A stretch of DNA of 64,000 bases from Pseudanabaena sp. ABRG5-3 (GCF_003967015.1 NZ_AP017560.1:1116001-1180000); one strand, 5' to 3'; shown: positions 35,578-44,594, numbered from the stretch's first letter. Made by a program: numbers and translations. The notes: generated by a model not told the origin, from the sequence alone.

Positions 35578-36030
35578 ATGACCTCAACGCAAAATAAAGC
35601 TGTCCAAGCTGCCCGTGAAGCCTTTATTCCCACAATGCGGGAATTAGTCAGAACCTATCAAGCATTGTCAGCTTATTCTGAAACCCATATCCGCCAATTT
35701 GATCTCACGCCTGCTCAGTTTGATGTCATTGCGTCCCTTGCTAATACTGATGGCATGAATATGGGGGAGTTAGGTGAAAAAACTTTAATTACTAAAGGGA
35801 CTTTGACTGGGGTGATCGATCGCCTAATCCAAAAGGAATTAGTAACTAGAGAAACGCCCTTAGATAATCGTCGATGTGTAAATGTGCAATTAACGCCAAA
35901 GGGTCAAGAGGTTTTTGAGCAGGTCTTTCCAGCCCATATTGCTCATATTAAAGAAAGGTTCGAGAAACTTGAACCTTCGGAGCTAGAGTTACTCAAGGTT
36001 TTACTCAGCCGTCTTAGACAGGCTTTTTAA
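35578..36030 (+). CDS. MarR-family transcriptional regulator
   Basis: The 150-residue protein has a winged-helix domain: QFDLTPAQFDVIASLANTDG, MNMGELGEKTLITKGTLTGV and the wing ETPLDNRRCVNVQLTPKGQE. N- and C-terminal helices form the dimer. It precedes a class III extradiol dioxygenase gene by 110 bp. The gap carries a perfect palindrome AGTTCTA-GT-TAGAACT, so it likely controls that gene in response to a phenolic or oxidising ligand. Confidence 0.9.
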   Translation: MTSTQNKAVQAAREAFIPTMRELVRTYQALSAYSETHIRQFDLTPAQFDVIASLANTDGMNMGELGEKTLITKGTLTGVIDRLIQKELVTRETPLDNRRCVNVQLTPKGQEVFEQVFPAHIAHIKERFEKLEPSELELLKVLLSRLRQAF

Positions 36031-36088
36031 GGATAGTTACTGCGCGTAGCAACTCACCCTTCTGAGCTATTGAAAACCTAAACTACAG

Positions 36089-36111
36089 GAACTATTCTAT
36101 AAATATAGTTC
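36089..36111. promoter_or_regulatory. Overlapping inverted repeat upstream of the dioxygenase
   Basis: GAACTAT (36089-36095) and ATAGTTC (36105-36111) are exact inverted arms 9 bases apart. They share their right arm with the next palindrome. Confidence 0.5.
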
Positions 36112-36122
36112 TAGTTAGAACT
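36107..36122. promoter_or_regulatory. Likely MarR operator
   Basis: AGTTCTAGTTAGAACT is a perfect 7+7 palindrome with a GT centre, 18 bp before the dioxygenase ATG. Its size and position fit MarR-family operators. Confidence 0.6.
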
Positions 36123-36140
36123 GTTTTATAGAAAACACAT

Positions 36141-36917
36141 ATGGACAGCTTACCTGCAATTTTTTTATCCCACGGTGCGCCAGATTTACCGATTCGAGAT
36201 GGTGCTGTTAGTGATTTTTTGCGATCGCTACATCAGCAATTTCCTAAACCCAAAGCGATTTTGCTGATCTCGGCTCATTGGCACTCTGATCCCCCGATGG
36301 TGAGCGCTGCTACTCATCCCAGAACTATCTATGACTTTTCAGGATTTCCCAGTCAACTCTATGAATTGACCTATCCTGCATTGGGATCGCCAGAACTTAG
36401 CGATCGCGTAGTTACATTACTAACTCAAGCAGGTATTCTCTGTGGAATACATGCCACCAGAGGCTTGGATCATGGAGCTTGGACTCCCTTATTTCTTGCC
36501 TATCCAGCCGCAGATATTCCTGTGACGCAGCTATCGATGCAGTACTACCGCGATCCCCTCCATCATTGGCAAATAGGAAAAGCTCTAGAACCATTACGCC
36601 ATGAGGGTGTGTTGATTATCGGCAGTGGTAGCGCCACCCACAATATGTATGCTTTTGGTGAATCCTATAATGCCGAACCTCCCGATTGGGTGCGCGTTTT
36701 TGATCAATGGCTTGCCCAAAATATTGCTGAAGGTAATCAGGAAGCGTTACTGCAATACCGACAACGCTCTCCCTATGCCAAAGAGAACCATCCGACAGAT
36801 GAGCATCTCATGCCTCTATTTGTGGCAATGGGAGCAGGAGGTGCGAAAGGGAAGCAACTGCATAGTAGCTATATCTATGGCGTTTTTAGTATGGCAGCTT
36901 ACGCATTCACGAGTTGA
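36141..36917 (+). CDS. Class III extradiol dioxygenase, DODA/LigB type
   Basis: The 258-residue protein has the zinc or iron ligands of the DODA family: FLSHGAP (His11), LLISAHWHSD, LDHGAWTPLFLAYP and IIGSGSATHNM. The family opens aromatic rings with vicinal hydroxyls; bacterial members such as YgiD act on DOPA in vitro. The natural substrate here is unknown. It lies behind a MarR gene and a palindromic operator, so it is probably induced by a phenolic compound. Confidence 0.9.
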   Translation: MDSLPAIFLSHGAPDLPIRDGAVSDFLRSLHQQFPKPKAILLISAHWHSDPPMVSAATHPRTIYDFSGFPSQLYELTYPALGSPELSDRVVTLLTQAGILCGIHATRGLDHGAWTPLFLAYPAADIPVTQLSMQYYRDPLHHWQIGKALEPLRHEGVLIIGSGSATHNMYAFGESYNAEPPDWVRVFDQWLAQNIAEGNQEALLQYRQRSPYAKENHPTDEHLMPLFVAMGAGGAKGKQLHSSYIYGVFSMAAYAFTS

Positions 36918-37445
36918 AGTGTTTACATTGCTATACTTCAATAAAATTCAAATGAGATAAAGACAATGTCAGCGTATATCTACGCAGTTCCATTTGCTGT
37001 AATCCATTGATGGAACCTTATGGCTTTAAGGCAAAATCTGGACACTATAAAAAATGCAATGCCCAAACTGCAACAAATAGCGATGATTTAGTCAAATCAG
37101 GAACCAGAGTTCGGATTATTGTCAAAAGCCTATTGACTAAAGTAAAAACAACCCCAAAATCATTTTATAAATTTCCTGAACATCAAAATAGTGATTATTA
37201 GCTAAAATTTTGTACGGTTAAGCAATAAAAAATTATAAATTTTTGGGAAAAGCGCGATCGCTAAGTGGGCCGATAGTCTAGCTTTAGACAGAATTTACTA
37301 ACTGTATTAGCGATCACTTCGGTTATCCGAAGCTTGTATCCTCAACAGTCGGGTAATATATACTGGTAGTCCAAAATCGTATTAAATATCACGTTTGGCG
37401 CAATTCTCCGTTTTTAAATCCCCGTTTTAACTGCATTCGGTAGCT
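36918..37445. other. 528-bp gap upstream of secA
   Basis: Holds a possible IS1-type relic (37054-37145) and a lone TACATTGCTATA at about 36925-36936, which matches the end of the family-B element. The last 200 bases precede secA and presumably hold its promoter. Confidence 0.45.
37054..37145 (+). pseudogene. Possible IS1-type InsA relic
   Basis: The plus strand reads MQCPNCN, then, after a 4-base insertion, SDDLVKSGTR, then in another frame DYCQKPID. This order (CPxC, SDDxVKxGxR, YC) matches the zinc-binding N terminus of IS1-family InsA proteins. It is short and frameshifted. No terminal repeats were identified. Confidence 0.35.
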
Positions 37446-40256
37446 ATGTTTAACCTAAAAAACCTGATTGGCGATCCTAATAAGCGCAAGCTCGACAAAC
37501 TCCGTCCCGATGTGGCACTCATCAACTCCCTCGCCCCAGAGTTAGCGGCGCTGAGCGATCGCGAATTGCAAGGAAAAACAGGAGAGTTTAAACAGCGACT
37601 CGAAAAAGGCGAACCCCTCGATGACTTACTTCCCGAAGCCTTTGCTGTCGTCCGTGAAGCAGCTACCCGTGTTTTGGGATTACGGCACTATGATGTGCAA
37701 ATGCTTGGGGGCATGGTCTTGCATCGGGGTGAAATTGCCGAAATGAAAACTGGGGAAGGCAAAACCCTCGTCGCCACATTGCCTAGCTATCTCAATGCCC
37801 TCTCAGGTAAGGGTGTGCATGTAGTTACCGTTAACGACTACCTTGCGCGGCGTGACGCAGAATGGATGGGGCAGGTACATCGCTTTTTGGGTATGTCGGT
37901 GGGCTTGATTCAAAACTCGATGGAGCCAATCGAGCGTCGCAAAAACTATAACTGCGATATCACCTACGCTACTAACAGTGAACTAGGGTTTGACTATTTA
38001 CGCGACAACATGGCGACCAGCATCGAAGAAGTGGTGCAGCGCCCCTTTAATTTCTGTGTCATTGACGAAGTTGACTCAATTCTGATTGACGAAGCTCGTA
38101 CTCCGCTAATTATTTCGGGCATGGTCGAGCGTCCAACCGAGAAATATTTGGGCGCAGTAACGATCGCTGCCCAATTAGAAAAGGAAACCCACTACGAAGT
38201 TGATGAAAAGCAACGTAACGTGGTGATGACCGATGAAGGCTTTGAACTTGCCGAAAATTTACTAGGGGTTAAGGATTTATTCGATCAACAAGATCCTTGG
38301 GCGCATTATGTGTTTAATGCACTAAAGGCTAAAGAGTTATTCCTGCGTGACGTAAATTACATTGTCCGTGATGGCGAAGTAATTATTGTGGATGAATTTA
38401 CAGGGCGCGTCATGCCCGGTCGCCGTTGGAGTGATGGCTTGCATCAAGCGATCGAAGCTAAGGAAGGTGTACCCATTGAAAATGAAACCCAAACCCTCGC
38501 GACCATCACCTATCAAAACTTCTTCCTGCTTTATCCAAAATTAGGGGGTATGACAGGTACTGCAAAAACAGAAGAGGCAGAACTAGGCAAAATCTATAAC
38601 CTCGAAGTAACCACTATGCCCACCAATCGGAAGAGTGGACGGGGTGACTGGTCGGATGTGGTTTACAAAACGGAAGCCGCAAAATGGCGCGCTGTAGCTG
38701 AAGAATGCCGCGAAATGCATGAAACAGGGCGACCTGTTCTAGTGGGAACCACCAGTGTTGAGAAATCAGAAGTTCTCTCACGTTTATTAAGTGAGAAAGG
38801 AATTCCCCACAACTTGCTGAATGCGAAACCTGAAAATGTGGAACGGGAAGCAGAAATCGTGGCTCAAGCAGGACGCAAAGGCTCCGTGACGATCGCCACC
38901 AACATGGCTGGTCGCGGTACAGATATTATCCTCGGTGGTAATGCTGACTATATGGCACGTCTAAAGGTGAGGGAAAACTTCATGCCGCAGATCGTGCGTC
39001 CTGAAGATGATGATGACTTTACCAATGAGGGGCAGCGCATGTTTAGCGATCGCCCCCAAAAAGGACAAGGCTTTGGCGATACCTCAGAAACTAAAAAGAA
39101 GAAGACTTGGAAAGTATCCGATAGCCTTTATCCTTGCGAATTGTCTAAGGATGCTCAAACTCTGCTGAAGGAAGCAGTTGACTTCGCAGTTTCTAAACTT
39201 GGCCGAATGAGTCAAACAGAACTTGAAGCTGAGGAAATGTTGGCTGTTGCCTCAGAAAAAGCACCAACCGATGACGAAGTCATTCAAAAATTGCGCGATG
39301 CCTTTACATTGATTAAGCGTGAATATGAAACTGTCACTGGTGCGGAACATGAGGAAGTAACTAAGCTCGGTGGTCTCCATGTTATCGGTACTGAGCGCCA
39401 TGAATCTCGTCGAGTGGATAACCAGTTGCGAGGTCGTTGTGGTCGTCAAGGTGACCCCGGCTCGACCAGATTTTTCCTTAGCCTCGAAGACAACTTGATG
39501 CGGATTTTTGCAGGCGATCGCGTGGCAGGTTTGATGAATGCCTTCCGTGTCGAAGAAGATATGCCGATCAGTTCAGGAATGCTCACCAGCGCTCTCGAAA
39601 ATGCACAGAAGAAAGTCGAAACCTACTATTACGATATTCGGAAGCAGGTCTTTGAATACGACGAAGTCATGAACAATCAGCGTCGGGCGATTTACGCCGA
39701 GCGTCGTCGTGTCCTCGAAGGGGAAAACCTACGCGATCGCGTCATTGAATATGCTGAGCGCACGATGGATGATATCGTCAATGCCTACGTCAATCCAGAG
39801 CTACCTCCCGAAGAATGGAACCTCACCGCTATGGTGAAAAAGGTCAGGGAATTTGTAAATCTCCTGCAAGACCTTGAGCCAGAGCAACTTGATGATATGT
39901 TCTTGCCTGAAATGCAAGCCTTCCTCCGCGAAGAAGTCCGTCGTGCCTATGAGATCAAAGAAGCACAGGTAGAAGCATTACAAGTGGGTTTAATGCGTCA
40001 AGCCGAACGATTCTTTATCTTGCAACGCATTGACTCCCTCTGGCGCGATCATCTCCAAGCGATGGAAGCATTGCGCGAGTCCGTTGGGTTGCGTGGCTAT
40101 GGTCAGAAAGATCCCCTGATCGAATACAAGAGCGAAGGCTACGAAATTTTCCTCGATATGATGACCCAAATCCGCCGCGATGTGGTCTACTCACTCTTTG
40201 AGTTTGATCCTCGTCCTAAACAACAACCTGAAGCGATCGAAGCTGAGTTTGTCTAA
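37446..40256 (+). CDS. secA: Preprotein translocase ATPase SecA
   Basis: SecA drives protein export through SecYEG by ATP hydrolysis. The 936-residue protein has Walker A GEGKT at 103-107, the [19 protein letters not shown] block, the MTGTAKTEE and [10 protein letters not shown] motifs of the second helicase domain, and [18 protein letters not shown]. The C-terminal zinc-binding tail of E. coli SecA is absent; the protein ends with an acidic PEAIEAEFV. Its length is typical of cyanobacteria. A 17-bp terminator includes the stop codon. Confidence 0.98.
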   Translation: MFNLKNLIGDPNKRKLDKLRPDVALINSLAPELAALSDRELQGKTGEFKQRLEKGEPLDDLLPEAFAVVREAATRVLGLRHYDVQMLGGMVLHRGEIAEMKTGEGKTLVATLPSYLNALSGKGVHVVTVNDYLARRDAEWMGQVHRFLGMSVGLIQNSMEPIERRKNYNCDITYATNSELGFDYLRDNMATSIEEVVQRPFNFCVIDEVDSILIDEARTPLIISGMVERPTEKYLGAVTIAAQLEKETHYEVDEKQRNVVMTDEGFELAENLLGVKDLFDQQDPWAHYVFNALKAKELFLRDVNYIVRDGEVIIVDEFTGRVMPGRRWSDGLHQAIEAKEGVPIENETQTLATITYQNFFLLYPKLGGMTGTAKTEEAELGKIYNLEVTTMPTNRKSGRGDWSDVVYKTEAAKWRAVAEECREMHETGRPVLVGTTSVEKSEVLSRLLSEKGIPHNLLNAKPENVEREAEIVAQAGRKGSVTIATNMAGRGTDIILGGNADYMARLKVRENFMPQIVRPEDDDDFTNEGQRMFSDRPQKGQGFGDTSETKKKKTWKVSDSLYPCELSKDAQTLLKEAVDFAVSKLGRMSQTELEAEEMLAVASEKAPTDDEVIQKLRDAFTLIKREYETVTGAEHEEVTKLGGLHVIGTERHESRRVDNQLRGRCGRQGDPGSTRFFLSLEDNLMRIFAGDRVAGLMNAFRVEEDMPISSGMLTSALENAQKKVETYYYDIRKQVFEYDEVMNNQRRAIYAERRRVLEGENLRDRVIEYAERTMDDIVNAYVNPELPPEEWNLTAMVKKVREFVNLLQDLEPEQLDDMFLPEMQAFLREEVRRAYEIKEAQVEALQVGLMRQAERFFILQRIDSLWRDHLQAMEALRESVGLRGYGQKDPLIEYKSEGYEIFLDMMTQIRRDVVYSLFEFDPRPKQQPEAIEAEFV

Positions 40257-40290
40257 AAAAGGGGGAGCGCTATGCGCTCCCCCTTTTTTA
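40254..40290. terminator. secA terminator that includes the stop codon
   Basis: A perfect 17-bp stem (TAAAAAAGGGGGAGCGC and its complement) with a TAT loop begins with the secA TAA and ends in T6. Confidence 0.85.
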
Positions 40291-40297
40291 GGCATTA

Positions 40298-40425
40298 ATA
40301 TACTTGATGCACCCAATTTCTAGAACCTCCTCTAACTCCCCTTTGGAAGGGGGAGAACTTAGGCTTCTCCCCTTCCAAGGGAGGATTGAGGGGGGGTGAA
40401 AATTTGCATGGTGTGTCAAGTATAT
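40298..40425. repeat. MITE-like element with ATATACTTGA ends
   Basis: ATATACTTGATGCACC on the left and GGTGTGTCAAGTATAT on the right are inverted with two mismatches. The 128-bp element contains the CCCCTTCCAAGGG type repeat common in cyanobacterial genomes. It lies between the convergent secA and tatC genes. Confidence 0.7.
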
Positions 40426-40471
40426 GAACGCCCTTTTTTAGATGGCGAGAAAAATCTTGCTACCTAAGATG

Positions 40472-41299
40472 TTATTTTCCCATTGCTTTGACTAAGAAAA
40501 TACCGCCAAAGTAGAGGATGCCAACTGCACCTGCAAGTAAACTCTGTGTCATTGGATCTGTGGAAGGGGTAAGGACTGCCCCAAGGATGACAGCACCAAG
40601 CACAACATAGCGCCAGCCTGCCAGCATCCTTTCTGAGTTAACAATGCCTGTAAGTGCCAATAACGCCTGAATAACGGGGATTTGAAAGGCTAGACCTGTG
40701 CTAAACAGTAACAGCAACACAAACTCAAAATAGCGATCAATTGACCAAAACTGCTCAACCACATCACCGCCATAGCTGATAAAAAAGTTTAGGGCAGCGG
40801 GAATTAACAATTGATAAGCAAAAACGATGCCTAGCACAAACAAAATACTAGAGCCAAATACTATCGGCGCGATCGCTCGTTTTTCTTTGCGAGTCAAGCC
40901 AGGCAAGATAAAGCGCACAATTTGATACAAAATGGCAGGGCTAGAAACTAATAGCCCGCTATAGCCTGCAACTTTAATCGATACGAAAAAATATTCCCCT
41001 GGAGCCAGTTGTAAAAACTTTACCCCCTGTGCAGGGATTTCCAGTAGCGCCACGATTTTATTAACAAAGGTAAAACAGATTATCACGCCAATAAAAACTG
41101 CGATTAAGGCGTAAAAAACCCGCGATCGCAACTCTTCAAGATGATCGAATAGAGACATCTCCACATCATCAATCGCATCAAGATCATCTTCAACAGATGC
41201 TGGCTCGGCAATAGCGATCGCTGACTCATTTACATCCTCAATCGCTGCCGCATCCGAAAGATCCTTTGGTTGCTCTGCTTCACTTACCGTCTCTAGCAT
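40472..41299 (-). CDS. tatC: Twin-arginine translocase subunit TatC
   Basis: TatC is the core receptor of the Tat pathway, which exports folded proteins across plasma and thylakoid membranes. The 275-residue protein has six membrane segments after residue 60. The signature FDHLEELRSRVFYALIAVF, the VSIKVAGYSGLLVSSPAILY loop and the C-terminal ILGAVLTPSTDPMTQ block are intact. About 48 N-terminal residues are an acidic low-complexity extension rich in Ala, Glu and Asp that is not part of the core. No tatA gene is adjacent. Confidence 0.95.
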   Translation of the reverse strand: MLETVSEAEQPKDLSDAAAIEDVNESAIAIAEPASVEDDLDAIDDVEMSLFDHLEELRSRVFYALIAVFIGVIICFTFVNKIVALLEIPAQGVKFLQLAPGEYFFVSIKVAGYSGLLVSSPAILYQIVRFILPGLTRKEKRAIAPIVFGSSILFVLGIVFAYQLLIPAALNFFISYGGDVVEQFWSIDRYFEFVLLLLFSTGLAFQIPVIQALLALTGIVNSERMLAGWRYVVLGAVILGAVLTPSTDPMTQSLLAGAVGILYFGGIFLVKAMGK

Positions 41300-41658
41300 G
41301 GTGTCATTACTAAAATCTACTTATCGATTACTGCTTAACAAACTATCAAATAATCGAAGTCTTATCGATACTATAGCAATCAAAAGGGTTTTACAGCGCT
41401 TTGCGCTCAAACCCGAACCAAGAAAAAAATTTAAAAGCGTTGCAAAGCAACGCTTTTAAATTTTTTTCTTGTGGTTCTTTTGATCCAAAACTGCTGTAAT
41501 TACGCAGAGAATCAAATGCAAACCTTGTACTTCTCTAAAATTATGTAAACTTTATGACATTTGGCGGTAAATATGCAACGCCAATGTTAGTTTTAATAAG
41601 AGTGGGCTAAATAAGGTGTCATGTTGCAGTTCACCATGTAAAAGCTGAGGGAGATTCA
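41300..41658. other. 359-bp gap with a family-A repeat
   Basis: Holds the family-A element at 41391-41499 and promoter DNA for the secreted protein gene at 41659. No coding potential seen. Confidence 0.55.
41391..41499. repeat. MITE-like element with TTACAGC ends (family A)
   Basis: TTACAGC at 41391-41397 pairs with GCTGTAA at 41493-41499, and an imperfect 30-bp terminal repeat continues inward to GAACCA/TGGTTC. The centre is a separate long palindrome tipped GC-AAA-GC. A second copy lies at 42061-42160. Confidence 0.75.
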
Positions 41659-42060
41659 ATGGCTTCATTCAAAATTTGGGGTTTTTTAGCGATCGCAGGT
41701 AGTGCTTTCTTCTTAAGTATGGGGCAGAGCAACGCGCAAGTCAGTATCGGGAGGGCGCAATCTAATGATTTATCGCCTGCTCAGCAAATCCTCTTAGAAA
41801 TGCAGCAAACCAATGCACCAGCGGTAGGCGGCGGTAGTATGCAGTTGTTACGGTTCACCGATAAAAACGTATCGTTTGCACCTCTAGAAGGTTTAGATCG
41901 ACTTTTTAATTGGCAGATTTCAGATGACACAGGAATTCCGTCTGAGAAAACTATGGGCGATCATGTTGAAAAATTTAAACAAGATCAACGTCGGCAAATA
42001 ATTTCTGATAGTCAGATGCTTGAAGCAATTAATCGCATTTATCGACCTGTTGATAAATAA
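41659..42060 (+). CDS. Secreted protein of unknown function
   Basis: The 133-residue product has a clear signal peptide (about 5-22, cleavage likely after QSNAQ). The mature part is hydrophilic, with no cysteine and no repeat: LSPAQQILLEMQQTNAPAVG and QMLEAINRIYRP. A GAGGGAG ribosome site precedes the ATG. I do not recognise the family. It is bracketed by two copies of the family-A repeat (41391-41499 and 42061-42160), the second starting at the base after its stop codon. Confidence 0.6.
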   Translation: MASFKIWGFLAIAGSAFFLSMGQSNAQVSIGRAQSNDLSPAQQILLEMQQTNAPAVGGGSMQLLRFTDKNVSFAPLEGLDRLFNWQISDDTGIPSEKTMGDHVEKFKQDQRRQIISDSQMLEAINRIYRPVDK

Positions 42061-42160
42061 GTAGCTAGGCGTTCAAACCCAAACCAAAGGATTTTTGAAA
42101 GGCTTGCTTCGCAAGCCTTTCAAAAATCCTTTGTGGTTCGTTTGATTGGCGACTGCTGTA
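42061..42160. repeat. Family-A MITE-like element, second copy
   Basis: It shares with the copy at 41391 the blocks CAAACCC(A/G)AACCA on the left and GTGGTTC(G/T)TTTGAT and CTGCTGTA on the right. Its inner palindrome differs and has a GC-TTC-GC tip. It starts right after the stop of the secreted protein gene. Confidence 0.7.
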
Positions 42161-42166
42161 GGTTAA

Positions 42167-42304
42167 TGGTCAGTTAAAGCACGAAGGAATCGCATTGGAA
42201 TGAACCTGCGATCGCCTTTTATAGTCGCATTAGCGCAGAAATTCTTCCCGATTGGCGCATTTGTCGGTTTATCTAGTGCAGCATTAGTCCAATTAGCAGG
42301 ATAG
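42167..42304 (+). pseudogene. 3' relic of a GNAT acetyltransferase gene (paralogue at 32407-32895)
   Basis: From 42194 the DNA reads NEPAIAFYSRISAEILPDWR then IC, nearly identical to the C terminus of the intact GNAT gene. A one-base insertion follows, and the next frame gives RLSSAALVQLAG and stop, matching VTGTALSQLAG. TGGTCAGTT at 42167 also matches, followed by a short unrelated insertion. The N-terminal two thirds are missing. Confidence 0.88.
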
Positions 42305-42769
42305 TTATTCAGCTACTTTGTGGATACGAAGTGTTGCGAGGAAAATGACTATGGCAATCAGATATAGCACTAAAGCTATGGGAAATGACGTTTCTACTGT
42401 TTCCCAATGAGGAGTCTTATTCGCAAAATCATTAAGATTTTCGTTGCTGAAAAGTTCTTGAATAAAGGAGTAACAGCTTCTGCCTTGATACCAGCCATAG
42501 CAACTAGCAGGGCTGGTCAAGATTTTGATACCTTGAAATAGCAAAATACATCCAAGTAGATATTTGTTATACCTAACCGTGGCATGACGATTTTTTAAAT
42601 TAGTGCTGACTATGGAAGCAACACAAAGACTATAGAAAGGTAAAAGGACAAAGATGACAATAATACCAGCAGGAGAAGTGAAGGAAGTTAGCAGATAAAC
42701 GAATAGACTCGCAACTGTATAAATACAGAAGTATCTAGTAAATTGCTTAAGAGCGATCGCCTTAGACAT
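42305..42769 (-). CDS. Small multi-helix membrane protein of unknown function
   Basis: The 154-residue protein has four hydrophobic segments (about 12-30, 34-54, 68-85 and 128-146), two short loops with cysteines (ASCYGWYQGRSCYSF) and a C-terminal RIHKVAE. I do not recognise the family. The ATG at complement 42767-42769 gives MSKAIALKQF; another ATG four codons upstream is possible. A relic of its 3' end lies at 32327-32406 next to the intact GNAT gene, and a GNAT relic lies tail to tail with it here. Confidence 0.65.
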   Translation of the reverse strand: MSKAIALKQFTRYFCIYTVASLFVYLLTSFTSPAGIIVIFVLLPFYSLCVASIVSTNLKNRHATVRYNKYLLGCILLFQGIKILTSPASCYGWYQGRSCYSFIQELFSNENLNDFANKTPHWETVETSFPIALVLYLIAIVIFLATLRIHKVAE

Positions 42770-42791
42770 GATCAAGACCACAATCTATATC

Positions 42792-42825
42792 AATTTTCAA
42801 ATAAGCATATGCTTATTTGAAAATT
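42792..42825. repeat. Perfect 34-bp palindrome
   Basis: AATTTTCAAATAAGCAT is followed directly by its exact reverse complement. It lies just upstream of the membrane protein gene, where it could be a regulatory site or a terminator of the pentapeptide-repeat gene. Confidence 0.7.
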
Positions 42826-42843
42826 AAACAATCACATCTTAGG

Positions 42844-42904
42844 ATCACACCTCAAACCCAGAATAGAGTTGCGCCGCAACTCTATTCTGGGTTTGAGGTG
42901 TGAT
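42844..42904. repeat. Perfect 61-bp palindrome, family-B-like
   Basis: ATCACACCTCAAACCCAGAA opens a stem that pairs exactly with its partner around a central C in GTTGCGCCGCAAC. The centre GAATAGAGTTGCG recurs in the palindrome at 44930-44972 with different outer arms. Confidence 0.8.
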
Positions 42905-42917
42905 ATTGCAAAAAGCT

Positions 42918-43367
42918 TTAACAATCACGATTAGATATGAGTCCATCAGGCAAGACGGTTTTGCATAGTTTCGCTTTTGCTAATTGAACTTCTGATATGG
43001 TTGCACTAGTGAGATCGGCTTCGGTCAAATCAGTTTTATCAAAAATTGCGTTCGTAAAATCGGTGAGTAACAGTTTAGTATGCTTGAAATTAACATAGCT
43101 AAGATTCGCTCCATTCAGATTAGCGCGACTCAGATTTGAGAAAGTAATATTGGAGCCTACTAAATTAGCTCTACTCAGATCAGAAGACAATATAAACGCA
43201 TAGTCTAATTTACTAACGGGTAAATATGCCCCAGTTAAATCGCAAACTTGGCAGATTTTAGTAGTTTGTAACGTGACAATATGGCTAGGGTTCGCGGCTA
43301 TTGCTGGTAAGGGAAACAAAAGCAAAATGATAAGTAGCGCGATCGCCGAATAGATGCGATATTTCAT
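42918..43367 (-). CDS. Secreted pentapeptide-repeat protein
   Basis: The 149-residue protein has a signal peptide (about 4-23, ending AIAAN). A Cys pair follows in KICQVCDLTGAYL, then pentapeptide repeats of the A(D/N)LXX type: DLSRANLVGSNITFSNLSRA and NLNGANLSYVNFKHT. The cysteine pair before the repeats is common in cyanobacterial lumenal or periplasmic members. The repeats form a right-handed beta helix. The function is unknown. I chose the internal ATG at complement 43365-43367, since the upstream 23 codons have no family support. Confidence 0.85.
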   Translation of the reverse strand: MKYRIYSAIALLIILLLFPLPAIAANPSHIVTLQTTKICQVCDLTGAYLPVSKLDYAFILSSDLSRANLVGSNITFSNLSRANLNGANLSYVNFKHTKLLLTDFTNAIFDKTDLTEADLTSATISEVQLAKAKLCKTVLPDGLISNRDC

Positions 43368-43478
43368 AGCTAAAGTTCTCTTAGAGTTAAATTTTAGAGA
43401 TTTTGGTCTTTGAGGAAGATTGCTCCACAGGATCACTCTTCCTCAAAATATTTTTGATTAAAGCGTAAATCACCATAT

Positions 43479-44270
43479 TTAATCAATCGTCACAATGACG
43501 GGAGTATGATCGCTCGGTTGCGTTAACTTGCGTGGCTCAACATCAATTTCACAAGAAGTTGCCCTGTCATAGAGCGGTTCTGTCAAAAAATGATAATCAA
43601 TGCGCCAGCCACGATTGCGTGAAAAACCTCCAGAACGATAATCCCACCAGCTATAGTACCCGCCATCCGATTCAAACTTCCGAAATACATCCTTAAATCC
43701 CAGATTCAAGACTTCTGCTAGAGCCTCGCGCTCAATATCGGTGGACATTACCTTTTTTTCGCGCCCCTTGGGATCATAAATGTCGATATCAGCGATCGCC
43801 ACATTAAAATCGCCACAAATCAGGACATTGGCATTTTTGCTGAGTAAAGTTTGCAAATATTCTTTTAAGAGCTTCAGCCAGCGCAACTTGTAGGTATATT
43901 TCTCGCTATCAACCTCAGAGCCATTGGGGACATACATATTCACAATTTGGACATCACCAAATTTAGCCGCAATCAAACGCTTTTGGTCATCTAGGCTAGG
44001 GTCAGCAATTTCTCCCAATACCGATGCAAAGCCAGTTTGAATATCCTCTAAAGGCGATCGCGAAATTATGGCAACACCGTTATAGGACTTCTGCCCATAA
44101 ATATAGGTCTGATAGCCCAAATCGGTAAAAGGCTGATGGGGAAAGTCTGCATCAATTACCTTGGTCTCTTGTAAACACAACAGATCGACATCAGGATTTG
44201 CTTGTAACCAATCACAAACATGATTGATCCTTGTGCGAACTGAGTTGACGTTCCAAGTTGCGATTTTCAT
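43479..44270 (-). CDS. xthA: Exodeoxyribonuclease III
   Basis: This 263-residue enzyme of the exonuclease III/AP-endonuclease family cleaves abasic sites and trims 3' ends during base-excision repair. Motifs in order: IATWNVNSVRTR, LCLQETKV, YNGVAIISR, NMYVPNG, ICGDFNVA and PSDHTPVIVTID. All the metal and catalytic residues are present. The gene is monocistronic. Confidence 0.95.
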   Translation of the reverse strand: MKIATWNVNSVRTRINHVCDWLQANPDVDLLCLQETKVIDADFPHQPFTDLGYQTYIYGQKSYNGVAIISRSPLEDIQTGFASVLGEIADPSLDDQKRLIAAKFGDVQIVNMYVPNGSEVDSEKYTYKLRWLKLLKEYLQTLLSKNANVLICGDFNVAIADIDIYDPKGREKKVMSTDIEREALAEVLNLGFKDVFRKFESDGGYYSWWDYRSGGFSRNRGWRIDYHFLTEPLYDRATSCEIDVEPRKLTQPSDHTPVIVTID

Positions 44271-44594
44271 TAAATCCCTAAATCTCTGTTGCTAATCAAA
44301 AATTTTCACAAATAAGGGTTCTGCGATTTAATAAAGAACCCTTTTGTGGCGCGGCGAAGCCGCACCACAAAAAATCGGTTTCTTATTTTCCTGCATGTCC
44401 CTAAGTATCTGGGCATAATTACAAACCAGAGTTAAAACCTGTGGCGCACGCTGTGCGTGCGCCACAGGTTTTAACTTTTTATAATTACGTCTAGCTATTT
44501 AGCAAGGTAGCACAAATGCTAAGTCCCTAATCTGGCAATGTGGCACAATGTGAACAGCCCAATTTAGATTTTGTAAATTTTGAGTTTGCCCAAC
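44271..44594. other. 324-bp gap upstream of the BolA gene
   Basis: Holds a hairpin tipped GGCGAAGCC at about 44345-44375 and a family-C palindrome at 44411-44490. The remaining 100 bases before the BolA gene should hold its promoter. Confidence 0.55.
44411..44490. repeat. Palindromic element with TAATTA ends (family C)
   Basis: GGGCATAATTACAAA on the left and TTTATAATTACG on the right are inverted ends. The centre AGTTAAAACCTGTGGCGCACGC pairs perfectly with its partner around TGT. It resembles the shorter element at 54411-54476. Confidence 0.7.

Noticed and set aside
37007-37201. 64-codon frame upstream of secA as a real gene
   Set aside because: Its only recognisable part is a frameshifted IS1-like motif; the start is not supported and the tail is low in complexity.
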